A model generated the notes under the pieces. That model saw only the letters and a list, made by a program, of their open reading frames with translations. It made no database searches and was not told the origin of the DNA. A stretch of DNA of 64,000 nucleotides from Azospirillum humicireducens (lineage in GTDB: Bacteria > Pseudomonadota > Alphaproteobacteria > Azospirillales > Azospirillaceae): assembly GCF_001639105.2 (NCBI RefSeq), contig NZ_CP015285.1:984501-1048500 (forward strand). Direction: 5' to 3'. The position numbers were made by a program, and so were the translations under genes. Below, in pieces: positions 1 through 11,670 of the stretch. Positions within the stretch are counted from its first letter, which is position 1, and every line of letters begins with the position of its first letter.

Positions 1-1350
1 GATCTTGGCGAAGCCGGATTCGAGCGGCCCATAGGCCACCACGAAGAAGCGGATCAGGTAGCCGTAGAGAATGCCGGCGATGGTGGCGCCGAGAAGCGCA
101 CCGACCGGCCAGCCGGTCCAGTCGCGGGTCAGACCGACGGTGATGAGGATGCCGACGGCGATCACCGTGCCCGGCGTGGCATAGCCGAGCGAGGCGAGCC
201 GGGCCGCTCCGGTGGCAAGTCCGCTGCGGTCGTGACGCACGCCATGGATCACCAACAGCGCCACCACGACGACCAGCGCGGCGCCGCTGGCGCCGAGGAT
301 GAAGGTGTTGACCGTCAGGTCGGTGAAGCGGGCGAGCGTCAGTTCGGTGCCGCCGCGCAGGATCATGCGGATCAGCACGGCGCCGGGCAGCAGGAAGCCG
401 AACAGCACCGGTGTCAGGCAGACGATCCAGGCGACCAAGGTGCCGCGGGCCGACAGGCGCGGGGCGGGCAGGGCGCGATAGCGGCCGGTGGTCTGGTGGA
501 AGCGCATCCGCCCGCGCGACAGCCGTTCCAGCCCGACCAGCGCCAGCACCACCAGCAGCAGGACGGCGGCCAGCTGCGCCGCCGCCGCCGGGTCGCCCAG
601 CGCGAACCAGGTGCGGTAGATGCCGACGGTGAAGGTGTCGATGCCGAAATAGCGGACCGCGCCGAAATCGGCCAGCGTCTCCATCAGGGCATAGCCGACG
701 CCGGCCACCAGCGCAGGCCGCGCCAGTGGCAGCGCCACGCGGCGGAAGGCGCCGAACTGGGTGCAGCCCAGCGTGCGGCTGGCCTCCAGAACGCAGACAG
801 ACTGCTCGAGGAAGGCGGCACGGGTCAGCACATAGACGTAAGGGTACAGCACCGACGACAGCACCAGCCCGGCGCCCCAGGCGGTGTGGATGTCCGGAAA
901 CCAATAGTCGCTGCGGCGCCAGCCGAAACTGGCGCGCAGGAAGGACTGCAGCGGCCCCGCGAACTGTAGGAAGTCGGTGTAGGTGTAGGCCAGCACATAG
1001 GCCGGCATGGCCAGCGGCAGCAGCAGAAGCCATTGCAGCACCCCGCGCCCGCGGAAGTCGTGCATGGTGACGGTCCAGGCGCAGGCGACGCCGGTCACCA
1101 GCGTGACCACGCCGACGATGCCCAGCAGGATCAGGGTGTTGAGGATGTAGCCGGGAAGCACCGTCCGCGCCATGTGCCCCCACAGGTCGGTGGAGACGCC
1201 GGCGGCCTGGACGAAGACGGCGAGGATCGGCACGGCGATCAACAGTGCGAGGATCAGGGCGAACAGCCCGGTCGGGCCGATCCGCGACCACAGCCGGCGA
1301 GGAGAGAGGGATGGGGAGCCGGGGGACTTCGCGTCGGTCGCCATCGCCAT
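1..1350 (-). CDS. Iron(III)-type ABC transporter permease, partial (3' end outside window)
   Basis: Inner-membrane permease of a binding-protein-dependent importer, most like the fused ferric-iron permeases (FbpB/SfuB). The frame is open from the ATG at 1350 to base 1, giving 450 codons without a stop, so the C-terminus is missing. Several hydrophobic segments are visible, the first at about residues 29-50. A classic EAA loop (EASRTLGCTQFGAFRRVALP) lies near residue 200, where the permease meets its ATPase. A second set of membrane segments begins after about residue 300, as expected for a two-domain permease of 520-570 residues. The ATPase and binding protein are not in the window. No Fur-like site was seen upstream, and the repeat at 1392-1491 separates it from typA. 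A thiamine or phosphonate substrate cannot be excluded. Confidence 0.85.
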   Translation of the reverse strand, partial: MAMATDAKSPGSPSLSPRRLWSRIGPTGLFALILALLIAVPILAVFVQAAGVSTDLWGHMARTVLPGYILNTLILLGIVGVVTLVTGVACAWTVTMHDFRGRGVLQWLLLLPLAMPAYVLAYTYTDFLQFAGPLQSFLRASFGWRRSDYWFPDIHTAWGAGLVLSSVLYPYVYVLTRAAFLEQSVCVLEASRTLGCTQFGAFRRVALPLARPALVAGVGYALMETLADFGAVRYFGIDTFTVGIYRTWFALGDPAAAAQLAAVLLLVVLALVGLERLSRGRMRFHQTTGRYRALPAPRLSARGTLVAWIVCLTPVLFGFLLPGAVLIRMILRGGTELTLARFTDLTVNTFILGASGAALVVVVALLVIHGVRHDRSGLATGAARLASLGYATPGTVIAVGILITVGLTRDWTGWPVGALLGATIAGILYGYLIRFFVVAYGPLESGFAKI

Positions 1351-1391
1351 GCGGGGGTGTCCTCGCGGGTGGTGTCAGTTAACAAGCGTTT

Positions 1392-1491
1392 GCCCCCACC
1401 CCGACCCTCCCCCGCTGGGCGGGGGAGGGAGTCTGTCGCGGGGCGGCGGAGTTCCCTCCCCTGCGAAGCGGGGGAGGGTTAGGGAGGGGGC
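1392..1491. repeat. GC-rich bipartite palindromic repeat, copy 1
   Basis: Two hairpins (CCCCCGC-tggGCGGGGG type at about 1410-1427 and one around 1455-1475) are joined by a spacer that reads GGAACTCCGCCGCC on the minus strand. The distal edge (1470-1490) is the exact reverse complement of 21-nt blocks at 51320-51340 and 55900-55920. It lies downstream of typA and upstream of the permease, so it may also act as a transcription stop for typA. Confidence 0.8.
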
Positions 1492-1529
1492 AACCGATGC
1501 CAGTACTCTACGCTAAACGCCAACCCCGA

Positions 1530-3356
<1,827 letters not shown>

Positions 3357-3471
3357 GGAGCCTTCGGTCTCGCAAGGGCACCCCCGACACGCAGCAGCGT
3401 CATGCCACAAACAACAAAAAGGCCCAACGAACATTAATCCGTGGGCGCTGTCGGGGAAACTGTTGCGGCGC

Positions 3472-3499
3472 AATATATGGATCCGCAGGAAAAACGCAA
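3472..3499 (-). promoter_or_regulatory. Candidate housekeeping promoter for typA
   Basis: Read on the minus strand there is TTGCGT (3499-3494), a 16-nt spacer and TATATT (3477-3472), close to the -35/-10 consensus. It stands about 115 nt upstream of the typA ATG in the divergent typA/tamA gap. Confidence 0.45.
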
Positions 3500-3571
3500 G
3501 CGCCGTGCCCTTTGGCCTAACGCGAATTTCCGGGATGGAGCCATGCGTGGTCGCAGCCTACATTGTGGGCG

Positions 3572-5578
3572 ATGATCCGCTTCGCTTCCGCTTCCCGCCG
3601 CAGAATGGCCGCCGCAACCCGGATTGCAGCCGCGCCCTTCAAGGCCCCCATCGCCGCTCCGCTGGTCGCCGCCCTGCTGCTGCTCGGGCCGTCGGGCTCG
3701 GGCCGCGCCCAGAATTCGCCGGTCGACGGCGTTCCCGGCGCCCAGCCCGGCTCCGACGCTCCGGCAGAGGAGCCGGCAGAGGAGGAAGTCAGGCCGTCCG
3801 GCGTCCGCTATGACGTCGAGATCACCGGTGTCGAGGATGACGGCCTGCGCGGCACGCTCAACGACGCCTCGACGCTGGTGGAGCTGAAGGGCGACGCGCC
3901 GCCCTCGCTGATCGGGCTGGAACGGCGGGCGGACAGCGACCGCGACCGCCTGCAGACCGCGCTGCGTTCCGCCGGCTACTATGACGCTCGGCTGGACATC
4001 CGCATCGAGGATCCGGCGGCCACCGGCACCCTGCCGGCGGGTGGGGAAGCGCCTCCGGTCAAGGTGACGGTCGCGGTGACACCGGGTCCGCTCTACCACA
4101 TCAAGACGGTGACGGTGCGCGGCACCAACGGGACGACCCTGCCGGGGGAGCTGGCGACCGAGGAACTCGGTCTCGCCGCCGGAATGCCGGCGGTGGCGCA
4201 GGGGGTGCTGGATGCCGAAACGGCGCTGGTCGGCCGGCTCGCCAAGCGCGGCTACGCCTTCGCCAAGGCATCCGACCGGGAGGTCGTCGTCGACCATTCC
4301 GACCGGACGATGGATGTCGCCTACACCCTCAATCCAGGTCCGCTGACCCGCTATGGCGCCACCCGGATCGAAGGGCTGGAGAAGGTCGACGAGGATCTGG
4401 TGCGCGGACGGCTGGCCTGGACGGAGGGGCAGGTCTACGATCCCGGCGCCACCGACCGGGCGCGCCAGGACATCGCCGCGTTGCAGGTCTTCGACACCGT
4501 GCGCGTGCGCATGGCGGACGAGCCGGGGCCGGACGGCGTCACGCCGGTGATCGTCACGGTGGGCGAGCGCAAGCGCCGCTTCATCGGCGGCGGCCTCACC
4601 TTCTCGACCGAGGACGGGCTGGGCACCAACGCCTATTGGGGACACCGCAACCTGTTCGGCGGGGCGGAGCAGCTGCGTGTCGGGGTCGATGTGGGCCGGG
4701 TCGCCGGGTCCTCCGGCGGCAGTTCCAGCACCGGCAACGACCTGCCGGACCTGCGCTTCAGCGTCAATTTCCGCAAGCCGGACTTCCTGGCGGTGAAGCA
4801 ATCGCTGGTGGTCAATTTCGCCGTGGTCAACGACCAGCCGCCGGCCTACAGCCGTGTCGCCTCGGAACTGACGGTCAAGCTCGAACGGCCGCTGACCGAG
4901 CAGCTGACCGTCAGCTACGGCGTGACCAGCGAGCGCGGTCGGGTGCGGACGAAGGACACCACCTATCAGACCGCCTTCATCGGCGTGCCGCTGGGTGCCG
5001 CCTGGAACGGCACCGACAATCTGCTGAACCCGACCTCCGGCCAGCGGGCCTCCCTGCAGGTGACGCCGTGGTTCCCGGTGGGCGGCGATACCAAGTCGCC
5101 CTTCACCTCCGTGCGGCTCAACGGCTCCACCTATTACGATCTCGGCAATGACGGGCGCTATGTCGCCGCGGCCAGGGTCGGGCTGGGCAGCATCCTGGGA
5201 ACCTCGCTGACCGACATCCCGCCCGACCACCGTTTCTTTGCCGGCGGCGGCGGGTCGGTGCGCGGCTACGGTTTCCAGAAGGCGGGGCCGCGCGACCGCT
5301 ATGACGATCCCGTCGGCGGCCGGTCGCTGTTCGAGATCGGGGCGGAGCTGCGCATCAAGGTGACGGAGAGCATCGGTGTCGTCCCCTTCGTCGATGCCGG
5401 TACGGTCTATGATTCGGCCTATCCCGATTTCAGCGAGCCGCTGCGCGTCGGCGCCGGCGTCGGCCTGCGCTACTACACCGACTTCGGTCCCCTGCGCGTG
5501 GATGTCGGCGTCCCCCTCAACCCGGCGAGCGGCGATGCGCGCTGGCAGCTGTATCTCAGCCTGGGACAGGCGTTCTGA
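3572..5578 (+). CDS. tamA: Outer-membrane assembly protein TamA (BamA/Omp85 superfamily)
   Basis: Outer-membrane subunit of the translocation and assembly module, which works with TamB in outer-membrane protein or lipid trafficking. The N-terminus is a signal peptide with a hydrophobic core around PLVAALLLLGPSG and likely cleavage near GRAQ. POTRA-like repeats follow (about residues 60-330), then a 16-stranded-barrel type C-terminal half with the Omp85 signature GGGGSVRGYG. It ends in phenylalanine (YLSLGQAF), as outer-membrane barrels do. No strong ribosome site marks the start: ATG 3572 is chosen, with TTG 3563 or ATG 3605 possible. tamB begins 59 bases after the stop, and the pairing supports the assignment. 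Confidence 0.92.
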   Translation: MIRFASASRRRMAAATRIAAAPFKAPIAAPLVAALLLLGPSGSGRAQNSPVDGVPGAQPGSDAPAEEPAEEEVRPSGVRYDVEITGVEDDGLRGTLNDASTLVELKGDAPPSLIGLERRADSDRDRLQTALRSAGYYDARLDIRIEDPAATGTLPAGGEAPPVKVTVAVTPGPLYHIKTVTVRGTNGTTLPGELATEELGLAAGMPAVAQGVLDAETALVGRLAKRGYAFAKASDREVVVDHSDRTMDVAYTLNPGPLTRYGATRIEGLEKVDEDLVRGRLAWTEGQVYDPGATDRARQDIAALQVFDTVRVRMADEPGPDGVTPVIVTVGERKRRFIGGGLTFSTEDGLGTNAYWGHRNLFGGAEQLRVGVDVGRVAGSSGGSSSTGNDLPDLRFSVNFRKPDFLAVKQSLVVNFAVVNDQPPAYSRVASELTVKLERPLTEQLTVSYGVTSERGRVRTKDTTYQTAFIGVPLGAAWNGTDNLLNPTSGQRASLQVTPWFPVGGDTKSPFTSVRLNGSTYYDLGNDGRYVAAARVGLGSILGTSLTDIPPDHRFFAGGGGSVRGYGFQKAGPRDRYDDPVGGRSLFEIGAELRIKVTESIGVVPFVDAGTVYDSAYPDFSEPLRVGAGVGLRYYTDFGPLRVDVGVPLNPASGDARWQLYLSLGQAF

Positions 5579-5637
5579 TGGCGCAAAATCGTCCCGATCC
5601 TTCGCGACGATGACCGCTTATTGAGGTTGAGACAAAG

Positions 5638-8600
5638 ATGGCCCTGTCCGGGGTGGTCGTGCTGGTGAAAGGGCGTGGTGTGACGGCGGTTCGCATTCTT
5701 CTGGTCGGTCTGACGATCCTGGCCGGCCTGCTGGCCGGTCCGCAACCCGCAAGGGCCTTCTCGCTGTTCGGCGATTCCACGAGGGAATGGCTGACGGAGA
5801 AGATCGAGGGCGCCGTCGAATCGCCCGACATGCACCTCAAGCTGGGCGCCATCGAGGGCGGCTTTCCCACCGACTTCACCATAGCCACCGTCACGCTGTC
5901 CGACAGCCAGGGCGTCTGGCTGACCATCGAGCGGCTGCATGTGGTGCTGTCGCCGTCCGCCCTGTTCCTGCGCAGCGCCAAGATCGACGCCCTGGAAGCG
6001 GCCTCAATCGTCGTCACCCGAGCCCCCGTCAGCACCCAGCCGGCGGCACCGTCCGATCCGAACGCCCCGCTGCTGCCCAGCCTGCCGGTGGACATCGACC
6101 TGAAGAAGCTGGTGGTGGAGCGGCTGGAGCTGGCGCCGGCACTGCTGGGCGAACAGGCGGCGTTGCGCATCGAAGGCGCCTTGCTGCTGGAACACAGCGG
6201 CGGTGCGCTGAACACCACCCTGTCGGTGGCGCGCATCGACGACAAGCCGGGCAAGGCCGATCTGGTGGCCGCCTTCAAACCGGACGCGAACACGCTGTCT
6301 CTCTCGGTCGACGCGTCGGAACCCGCTGGCGGCGTCATGGCGCGCGCTCTGTCCATGCCCGGACTGCCACTGGTGCAGGTGACGCTGAAGGGCAACGGCA
6401 CGCTGGACGATTGGGCCGGCAAGCTCACAGCCATGGCGGGCGAGGTTGCAGCCCCCGATGGCACCCTGAACGCCGATGTTACCATCAGGAAGGGGCCGGA
6501 AGGCCACGCTCTGACGCTTGCGGCCGGCGGCAATTTCGCCCCGTTGATCGCCGGGCTGGCGGGGGAGACGGTGACGCCGCTGATCGGCCCCACCCCGACG
6601 CTGAACGCCAGCCTGCTGCGGGCGCCGACCGGCGCCATCTCCGTCCGTCCGCTGGCCCTGACCGTTGCCGCCGCGACCGCGACGGTGACCGGCGACATCG
6701 CCGCCGACTACAACAGCCTGAACCTGCGCTGGACCCTGCAGGCCGGCCCGGACTCCACCCTGCACCCGCTGGTGCCGCTGTCCTGGCGCGAGGGTGTGGT
6801 CGAGGGTTCCGCCGAAGGCGCGCTGAATGCCCTGAATGTCGCGGTCAACGCCACGCTGCGCGACCTCGCCGCCGACGATCCGGCGCTGTCCCGTCTGACC
6901 GGGCCGGAGACGGTGCTGGCCGCCCGCGCACGGATCGACGTCGGCAGCGGGCAGATTGGCCTCGAAACGCTGGCGCTGACCGCCGCCGCGGCGCGGGCGG
7001 AGGCGAAGGGGACCGTCGGCGGCTGGGGCCGGACCGCCGACCTGACGCTGTCGGCCAGCGCCGACGACCTCGCCCCGCTGTCGGACCTCGCCGGCCGGCC
7101 GCTGGCCGGGGCGGTGGCCCTCTCCGGACCGGTGCGGCGCACTGCCGACGGTGCGATCACCACCGAACTGACCGGCAGCCTCGACCGTCTCGCCACCGGC
7201 ACGCCGGCCGACGCGGTGCTGGGCGACAAGGCGACGCTGGCGCTGGCGGCGCGGCTGGAGCAGGACGGCGCCATGCGGCTGACCGACCTGACGGTGGACG
7301 GCCGCAACGGCAAGCTGACCGGCAACGCCGCACTGGCGAACAACCGGGTCGATGCCCGCACCACCCTGACGGTGGCGAAGCTGGAGCCGCTGGGCGGCGC
7401 GCTCGGCACCCCGATGGAGGGGGCGGCGACGCTGGAGGCCACCGCCCGCGGTCCGCTCGACGCCATCGAGGCGCAGGCGAAACTGAATGCACGCGACCTC
7501 GTGGTCCAGGGCCGCCGTCTGGGCGCTACGGAACTGCAGGCCACCGCTGCCGGCCTGCCGGCGACGCCGAACGGCACTCTGTCGGCCCGCACCACCCTGG
7601 ACAAGACGCCGCTGTCGCTCGACGGACGCTATGCACTGCGCGAGCAGACCCTGCGGCTGGATGGGCTGACCATCGCCAACGGGTCGAACCGCATCACCGG
7701 CCAAGTGCAGGTGGCGCTCGACACGCTGCTCGCCACCGGAAAGCTGGATGGCGCGCTGCCGAACCTGAACGGGCTGTCGGCGCTGGCCGGCATGCCGCTC
7801 GGCGGCGCGGCGACCTTTGCGCTGGCGCTCGACGGCAAGGGCGGCAAGCAGGCGGCCAACCTGACGGCTGACGCCACCAATCTGCGGGTGGATGGGGACG
7901 GCGGTCCGCTGCTGACCGCCCGCCGCCTGACGGCAAGGGCCGATGTCGCCGACGCGCTCGGCACCGCCAGCGGCAAGGCGCGGATCGAGATGACCAACGG
8001 CAACGCCGCCGGCAACGAGCTGCGCAATGTCACCGCCTCGGTCGATGGCTCGCTGGCGAAGGCCTCCTTCCAGGCCAACGCCGCGGGTGCAGGCGCCCAG
8101 CCGGTCGCGCTCGACCTCGCCGGCACTCTGGCTAGGGAGGGGGAGGGGACGCGCATCCGGCTCGACCGGCTCCAGGCGCGCTATGCCGGGGAGGATCTGC
8201 GGATGACCGCCCCGGCCACCATCCTGCTGGCCGAGCGCCGCTACGAGGTGAAGGACCTGCGGCTGGCGTCGGGCAATGCCCGGCTCGCCGCCGACCTCGG
8301 CTTGAACGGCGACCGGCTGAGCGGCGAGATGACCATCGACCGCCTGCCGCTGGCACTGGCCAAGCTCGCCAGCCCGGCTCTGCGGCTGGACGGGGTCGCC
8401 AACGCGCGCGCCTCGCTGGGCGGTACGCTGCGCAGCCCGCGGGCCGACGCCACCCTGCGCGTGAATGGACTGAAGGCGCAGCAGACGACGCAGGCCGGGC
8501 TGCCGGGCATCGACGCGACGCTGGATGCACAGTGGCGCGACCGCCGCCTGTCGATGACCGGCCGCATCGCCATGCCGAAGAATGCCGGCACCCTGACCGC

Positions 8601-9996
8601 CAACGCCGCCGTGCCGCTGGTGATGGACCCCGACAGCTATGCCGTCAGCCTGCCGCCGAAGGGCGCGCTGGAGGCGGCTGTCAACGGCACGCTGGACCTG
8701 TCGCTGGCGAACGACATTCTGGCATCTTCGGGCGACCGGGCGCGCGGGTCGCTGCAGCTCGACGTGCGGGCCGGCGGCACGGTGGAGAAGCCGTCGCTCG
8801 GCGGTTCGGTCGTCCTGGCGAACGGGCGCTACGAGAATCGGGCGTCCGGCGCGGTCATCAGCAACATCCAGGCCCGTCTGGTCGGCGAGGGCGACGTCTT
8901 CACCATCCAGAGCTTCCAGGGACGGACCCGCAACGGTGGTGCCATCAGCGCCAGCGGCGTCATCCGTCCGGCGGCCCCCGCCGACCGGCAGCTGGACATC
9001 GCGCTGAAGGCCGACAATGCCCGGCTGGTGGAACTCGACATCGCGACGGCGGAGATCGGCGCGAACCTGACGCTGACCGGCGGCTTCGCCAATGCGCGCC
9101 TGGCCGGGCCGGTCGATATCCGCCGTGCCGAAATCCAGATCCCCGACCGCATGCCGGCCAGCGTCGTCGACCTGAAGGTGACGGAGGTCGGCAAGGGCCG
9201 TGCCCGCGGCACCACCCAGGTCTCTACGTCCGGGGGCACACGGCGCATACCGCAGCCGGACGAGAGTCCGCCTGCCGCAACGCCCTTCGTGCTGGCGCTC
9301 GACATGACGGTCAACGCGCCGAACCAGATCTTCGTGCGCGGCCGCGGGCTGGACGCGGAGCTTGGCGGCAATCTGCGCGTCGGCGGGACCGCGGCGGCGC
9401 CCGAGCTGACAGGCCGCTTCACCATCCTGAAGGGCAGCCTGAACCTGCTGGCCCGCAATTTCGAGTTCAAGCGCGGCATCTTCGACTTCGACGGCGGTCT
9501 CGATCCGCGGCTGGACCTGTTGGCCGAGGCGACGGCCAACGGCATCACCGCGCAGGTGGTGGTCAGCGGCACCGCGCGCCAGCCGAAGATCGAGCTGACC
9601 TCGCCCCAGGGACTGCCGCAGGACGAGGTGCTGGCCGGCGTGCTGTTCGGCAAGTCTGTGGGCGACCTGAGCGCGGGGGAGGCGGTACAGCTCGCCCAGT
9701 CGGCGGCGGCGCTGGCCGGCGTCGGCGGCGGGGGCGGCGGCATCCTCGACCGCGTTCGCCGCAGCATCGGCGTCGACCGGCTGGACTTCACCCAGGGCGA
9801 GAACGGCAAGGGCGGCGCGGTCCAGGCAGGCCGCTATGTCAGCGACCGTGTCTATGTCGGCGTCGAACAGGGCATCGGCGCCAACCAGAGCCGCGCGAAG
9901 GTCGAGATCGACATCACCAACAACCTGAAGGGCACCGCCTCGGTCGGCGGCAATTCCGACACGGAGTTCGGACTGGTCTACGAGAAGGATTATTGA
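5638..9996 (+). CDS. tamB: Translocation and assembly module protein TamB
   Basis: Very large (1452 residues) periplasm-spanning partner of TamA, of the AsmA-like/bridge-like lipid transfer superfamily. A signal-anchor hydrophobic stretch (RILLVGLTILAGLLAG) near residues 19-35 would hold it in the inner membrane. The long middle is made of repeated amphipathic beta-strands rich in Leu, Ala, Thr and Gly. The C-terminal about 350 residues form the TamB (DUF490) domain, with motifs such as LNLLARNFEFKRGIFDFDGG and LPQDEVLAGVLFGKSVGDLS. The start is ATG 5638; GTG at about 5680 is an alternative that would shorten the n-region. Downstream it is convergent with a regulator, 16 bases away. Confidence 0.95.
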   Translation: MALSGVVVLVKGRGVTAVRILLVGLTILAGLLAGPQPARAFSLFGDSTREWLTEKIEGAVESPDMHLKLGAIEGGFPTDFTIATVTLSDSQGVWLTIERLHVVLSPSALFLRSAKIDALEAASIVVTRAPVSTQPAAPSDPNAPLLPSLPVDIDLKKLVVERLELAPALLGEQAALRIEGALLLEHSGGALNTTLSVARIDDKPGKADLVAAFKPDANTLSLSVDASEPAGGVMARALSMPGLPLVQVTLKGNGTLDDWAGKLTAMAGEVAAPDGTLNADVTIRKGPEGHALTLAAGGNFAPLIAGLAGETVTPLIGPTPTLNASLLRAPTGAISVRPLALTVAAATATVTGDIAADYNSLNLRWTLQAGPDSTLHPLVPLSWREGVVEGSAEGALNALNVAVNATLRDLAADDPALSRLTGPETVLAARARIDVGSGQIGLETLALTAAAARAEAKGTVGGWGRTADLTLSASADDLAPLSDLAGRPLAGAVALSGPVRRTADGAITTELTGSLDRLATGTPADAVLGDKATLALAARLEQDGAMRLTDLTVDGRNGKLTGNAALANNRVDARTTLTVAKLEPLGGALGTPMEGAATLEATARGPLDAIEAQAKLNARDLVVQGRRLGATELQATAAGLPATPNGTLSARTTLDKTPLSLDGRYALREQTLRLDGLTIANGSNRITGQVQVALDTLLATGKLDGALPNLNGLSALAGMPLGGAATFALALDGKGGKQAANLTADATNLRVDGDGGPLLTARRLTARADVADALGTASGKARIEMTNGNAAGNELRNVTASVDGSLAKASFQANAAGAGAQPVALDLAGTLAREGEGTRIRLDRLQARYAGEDLRMTAPATILLAERRYEVKDLRLASGNARLAADLGLNGDRLSGEMTIDRLPLALAKLASPALRLDGVANARASLGGTLRSPRADATLRVNGLKAQQTTQAGLPGIDATLDAQWRDRRLSMTGRIAMPKNAGTLTANAAVPLVMDPDSYAVSLPPKGALEAAVNGTLDLSLANDILASSGDRARGSLQLDVRAGGTVEKPSLGGSVVLANGRYENRASGAVISNIQARLVGEGDVFTIQSFQGRTRNGGAISASGVIRPAAPADRQLDIALKADNARLVELDIATAEIGANLTLTGGFANARLAGPVDIRRAEIQIPDRMPASVVDLKVTEVGKGRARGTTQVSTSGGTRRIPQPDESPPAATPFVLALDMTVNAPNQIFVRGRGLDAELGGNLRVGGTAAAPELTGRFTILKGSLNLLARNFEFKRGIFDFDGGLDPRLDLLAEATANGITAQVVVSGTARQPKIELTSPQGLPQDEVLAGVLFGKSVGDLSAGEAVQLAQSAAALAGVGGGGGGILDRVRRSIGVDRLDFTQGENGKGGAVQAGRYVSDRVYVGVEQGIGANQSRAKVEIDITNNLKGTASVGGNSDTEFGLVYEKDY

Positions 9997-10012
9997 GGGA
10001 GTGGGGCGGCCC

Positions 10013-10429
10013 TTACTCCGTTCCGCATCCCGGCTTCAGTCCCGGATCGTTGGCGAAGCTGCCGTCGTCGGCTTGCTTGTCCGCTCCGTAATCCGGGTCG
10101 ATCGCCGCCGCCAGCGCCGCCAGCCGGTGGGCGGTCGCCACATGGGCTTCGCGCTCGACGGCGCGGTAATGGTCGATGACCTGCTCGCCGAAGGGGGTCA
10201 GAACCGTGCCGCCGCCCTGCTTTCCACCCACCGCGGCATTGACGACCGGTTCGCGGAAGATGCGGTTGAGGTCGTCCACCAGCAGCCATGCCCGGCGGTA
10301 GGACATGCCCAGAGTCCGCCCGGCGGCGGAGATCGAGCCGGTCTCGCGGATCCGCTCCAGCAGCATGATCTTGCCGGGGCCGATGGAGCCGCCGCTGTCG
10401 AAATCGATTCGGATCCGCATGCGCGTCAT
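10013..10429 (-). CDS. ModE-type winged helix-turn-helix regulator (DNA-binding domain only)
   Basis: A 138-residue DNA-binding protein resembling the N-terminal domain of the molybdate regulator ModE. Visible family features are GPGKIMLLERIRETGSIS, the recognition-helix region AGRTLGMSYRRAWLLVDDLN and the wing GGKQGGGTVLTPFG. The C-terminal molybdate-binding (MOP/TOBE) domains are absent, so it is a single-domain version that may not sense molybdate itself. The ATG at 10429 gives MTRMRIRID. It lies 16 bases downstream of the CysK2-like gene in the same orientation, so it may be co-transcribed and have a local target. No mod transport genes are nearby. Confidence 0.85.
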   Translation of the reverse strand: MTRMRIRIDFDSGGSIGPGKIMLLERIRETGSISAAGRTLGMSYRRAWLLVDDLNRIFREPVVNAAVGGKQGGGTVLTPFGEQVIDHYRAVEREAHVATAHRLAALAAAIDPDYGADKQADDGSFANDPGLKPGCGTE

Positions 10430-10445
10430 CGCCGCGATCCTCCCG

Positions 10446-11486
10446 TCATCGCTCGGCGGATTCGAGCCCGTCGCCGCTCCAGGCGCCGGTGCGGAAGAAG
10501 CCGTCGATGCGCTCGCACCACGGGCCGATGTCCAGCCCGGCCGATGCCAGCCAGTCGCGGTTGAAGTAGGTTCCCATATAGCGGTCGCCGGGGTCGCAGA
10601 TCAGGGTGGCGACGCTGCCTTGCCGGCCGTCCTTCATCATTCCGGCGATCAGCTCGATGGACCCCACCAGATTGGTGCCGGTGGAGCCGCCGCAGGCCCG
10701 GCCCAGCCGGTCGCGCAGCACCCACGCCGCGGCGATGCTTGCGGCATCGGGCACGCGGATCATGCGGTCGATCACCGTCGGCTGGAAGGACGGCTCGACC
10801 GTCGGCCGCCCGATGCCTTCGATGCCGGAGCCGCGGCCGACATCGGCCTTCGGGTTGTCGTCGCGGAAGCCCTCGAAGAATGCCGAATGTTCCGGGTCGG
10901 CGACGCAGATGCGGGTGGGCAGCCGGCGGTAGCGGACGAAGCGGCCCATGGTGGCCGAGGTGCCGCCGGTGCCGGCGCCGCAGACGATCCAGTCGGGTAT
11001 CGGATGGGGTTCCTGCGCCAGCTGCTCGAAGATCGACTGGGCGATGTTGTTGTTGCCGCGCCAGTCGGTCGCCCGCTCGGCATAGGTGAACTGGTCCATG
11101 AAGTGTCCGTTGCAGGCCTGGGCCAGCCGCTGCGCCTCGCTGCACACCTCCGACGCGCGCTCCACCATATGGCAGCGGCCGCCGTAGAACTCGATCTGCG
11201 CGATCTTGGCAGGCGAGGTGTTGCGCGGCACCACCGCGACGAAGGGCAGGTCGAGCAGCTGGGCGAAATAGGCCTCCGACACCGCTGTGGAGCCTGACGA
11301 CGCCTCGATCACGGTGGTGCCCTCGCGCACCCAGCCGTTGCAGATCGCATAGAGGAACAGCGACCGTGCCAGCCGGTGCTTCAGGCTTCCGGTCGGGTGG
11401 GTCGACTCGTCCTTCAGGTACAATGTGACCCCCGGCGCCGACGGGATCGGCAGCCGCAGCAGATGGGTGTCGGCGGACCGGTTCAC
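10446..11486 (-). CDS. PLP-dependent cysteine synthase family protein, CysK2-like
   Basis: Fold-type II PLP enzyme of the O-acetylserine sulfhydrylase group, closest by eye to CysK2 (S-sulfocysteine synthase) proteins. The PLP lysine is K36 in HPTGSLKHR, the phosphate-binding loop is [12 protein letters not shown], and an asparagine/serine loop [12 protein letters not shown] is present. The only usable start in frame is GTG 11486. However, the same frame upstream to about 11531 encodes [15 protein letters not shown], which resembles the family's conserved N-terminus running into RSADTHLLR. No ATG, GTG or TTG precedes it before an in-frame TGA at 11565-11567, so a frameshift or sequencing error near 11523-11560 is likely. 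An ATG in another frame at 11568 would then be the true start. Confidence 0.85.
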   Translation of the reverse strand: MNRSADTHLLRLPIPSAPGVTLYLKDESTHPTGSLKHRLARSLFLYAICNGWVREGTTVIEASSGSTAVSEAYFAQLLDLPFVAVVPRNTSPAKIAQIEFYGGRCHMVERASEVCSEAQRLAQACNGHFMDQFTYAERATDWRGNNNIAQSIFEQLAQEPHPIPDWIVCGAGTGGTSATMGRFVRYRRLPTRICVADPEHSAFFEGFRDDNPKADVGRGSGIEGIGRPTVEPSFQPTVIDRMIRVPDAASIAAAWVLRDRLGRACGGSTGTNLVGSIELIAGMMKDGRQGSVATLICDPGDRYMGTYFNRDWLASAGLDIGPWCERIDGFFRTGAWSGDGLESAER

Positions 11487-11670
11487 GTCCGCCTCGATGC
11501 GCCGCAGCGCCTCGTCGAGCCAGCCGCGGCGTGCGGCTGTGGGAGGCGGCGGGGGTGGGGGAGATCATGGGGGCTCGTGTGGCGTCGATTCGCAAGACTC
11601 AATCCATAGCGCGGATCGGTGTGGAATGCACCCGGCGCGCGCCTGCCCACGGCGCGCGCCTTCCGGCCGC

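Noticed and set aside
6004-7704. Antisense and alternate-frame open frames within tamB
   Set aside because: Low-complexity Arg/Gln/Gly products without start signals; tamB is intact in its own frame.
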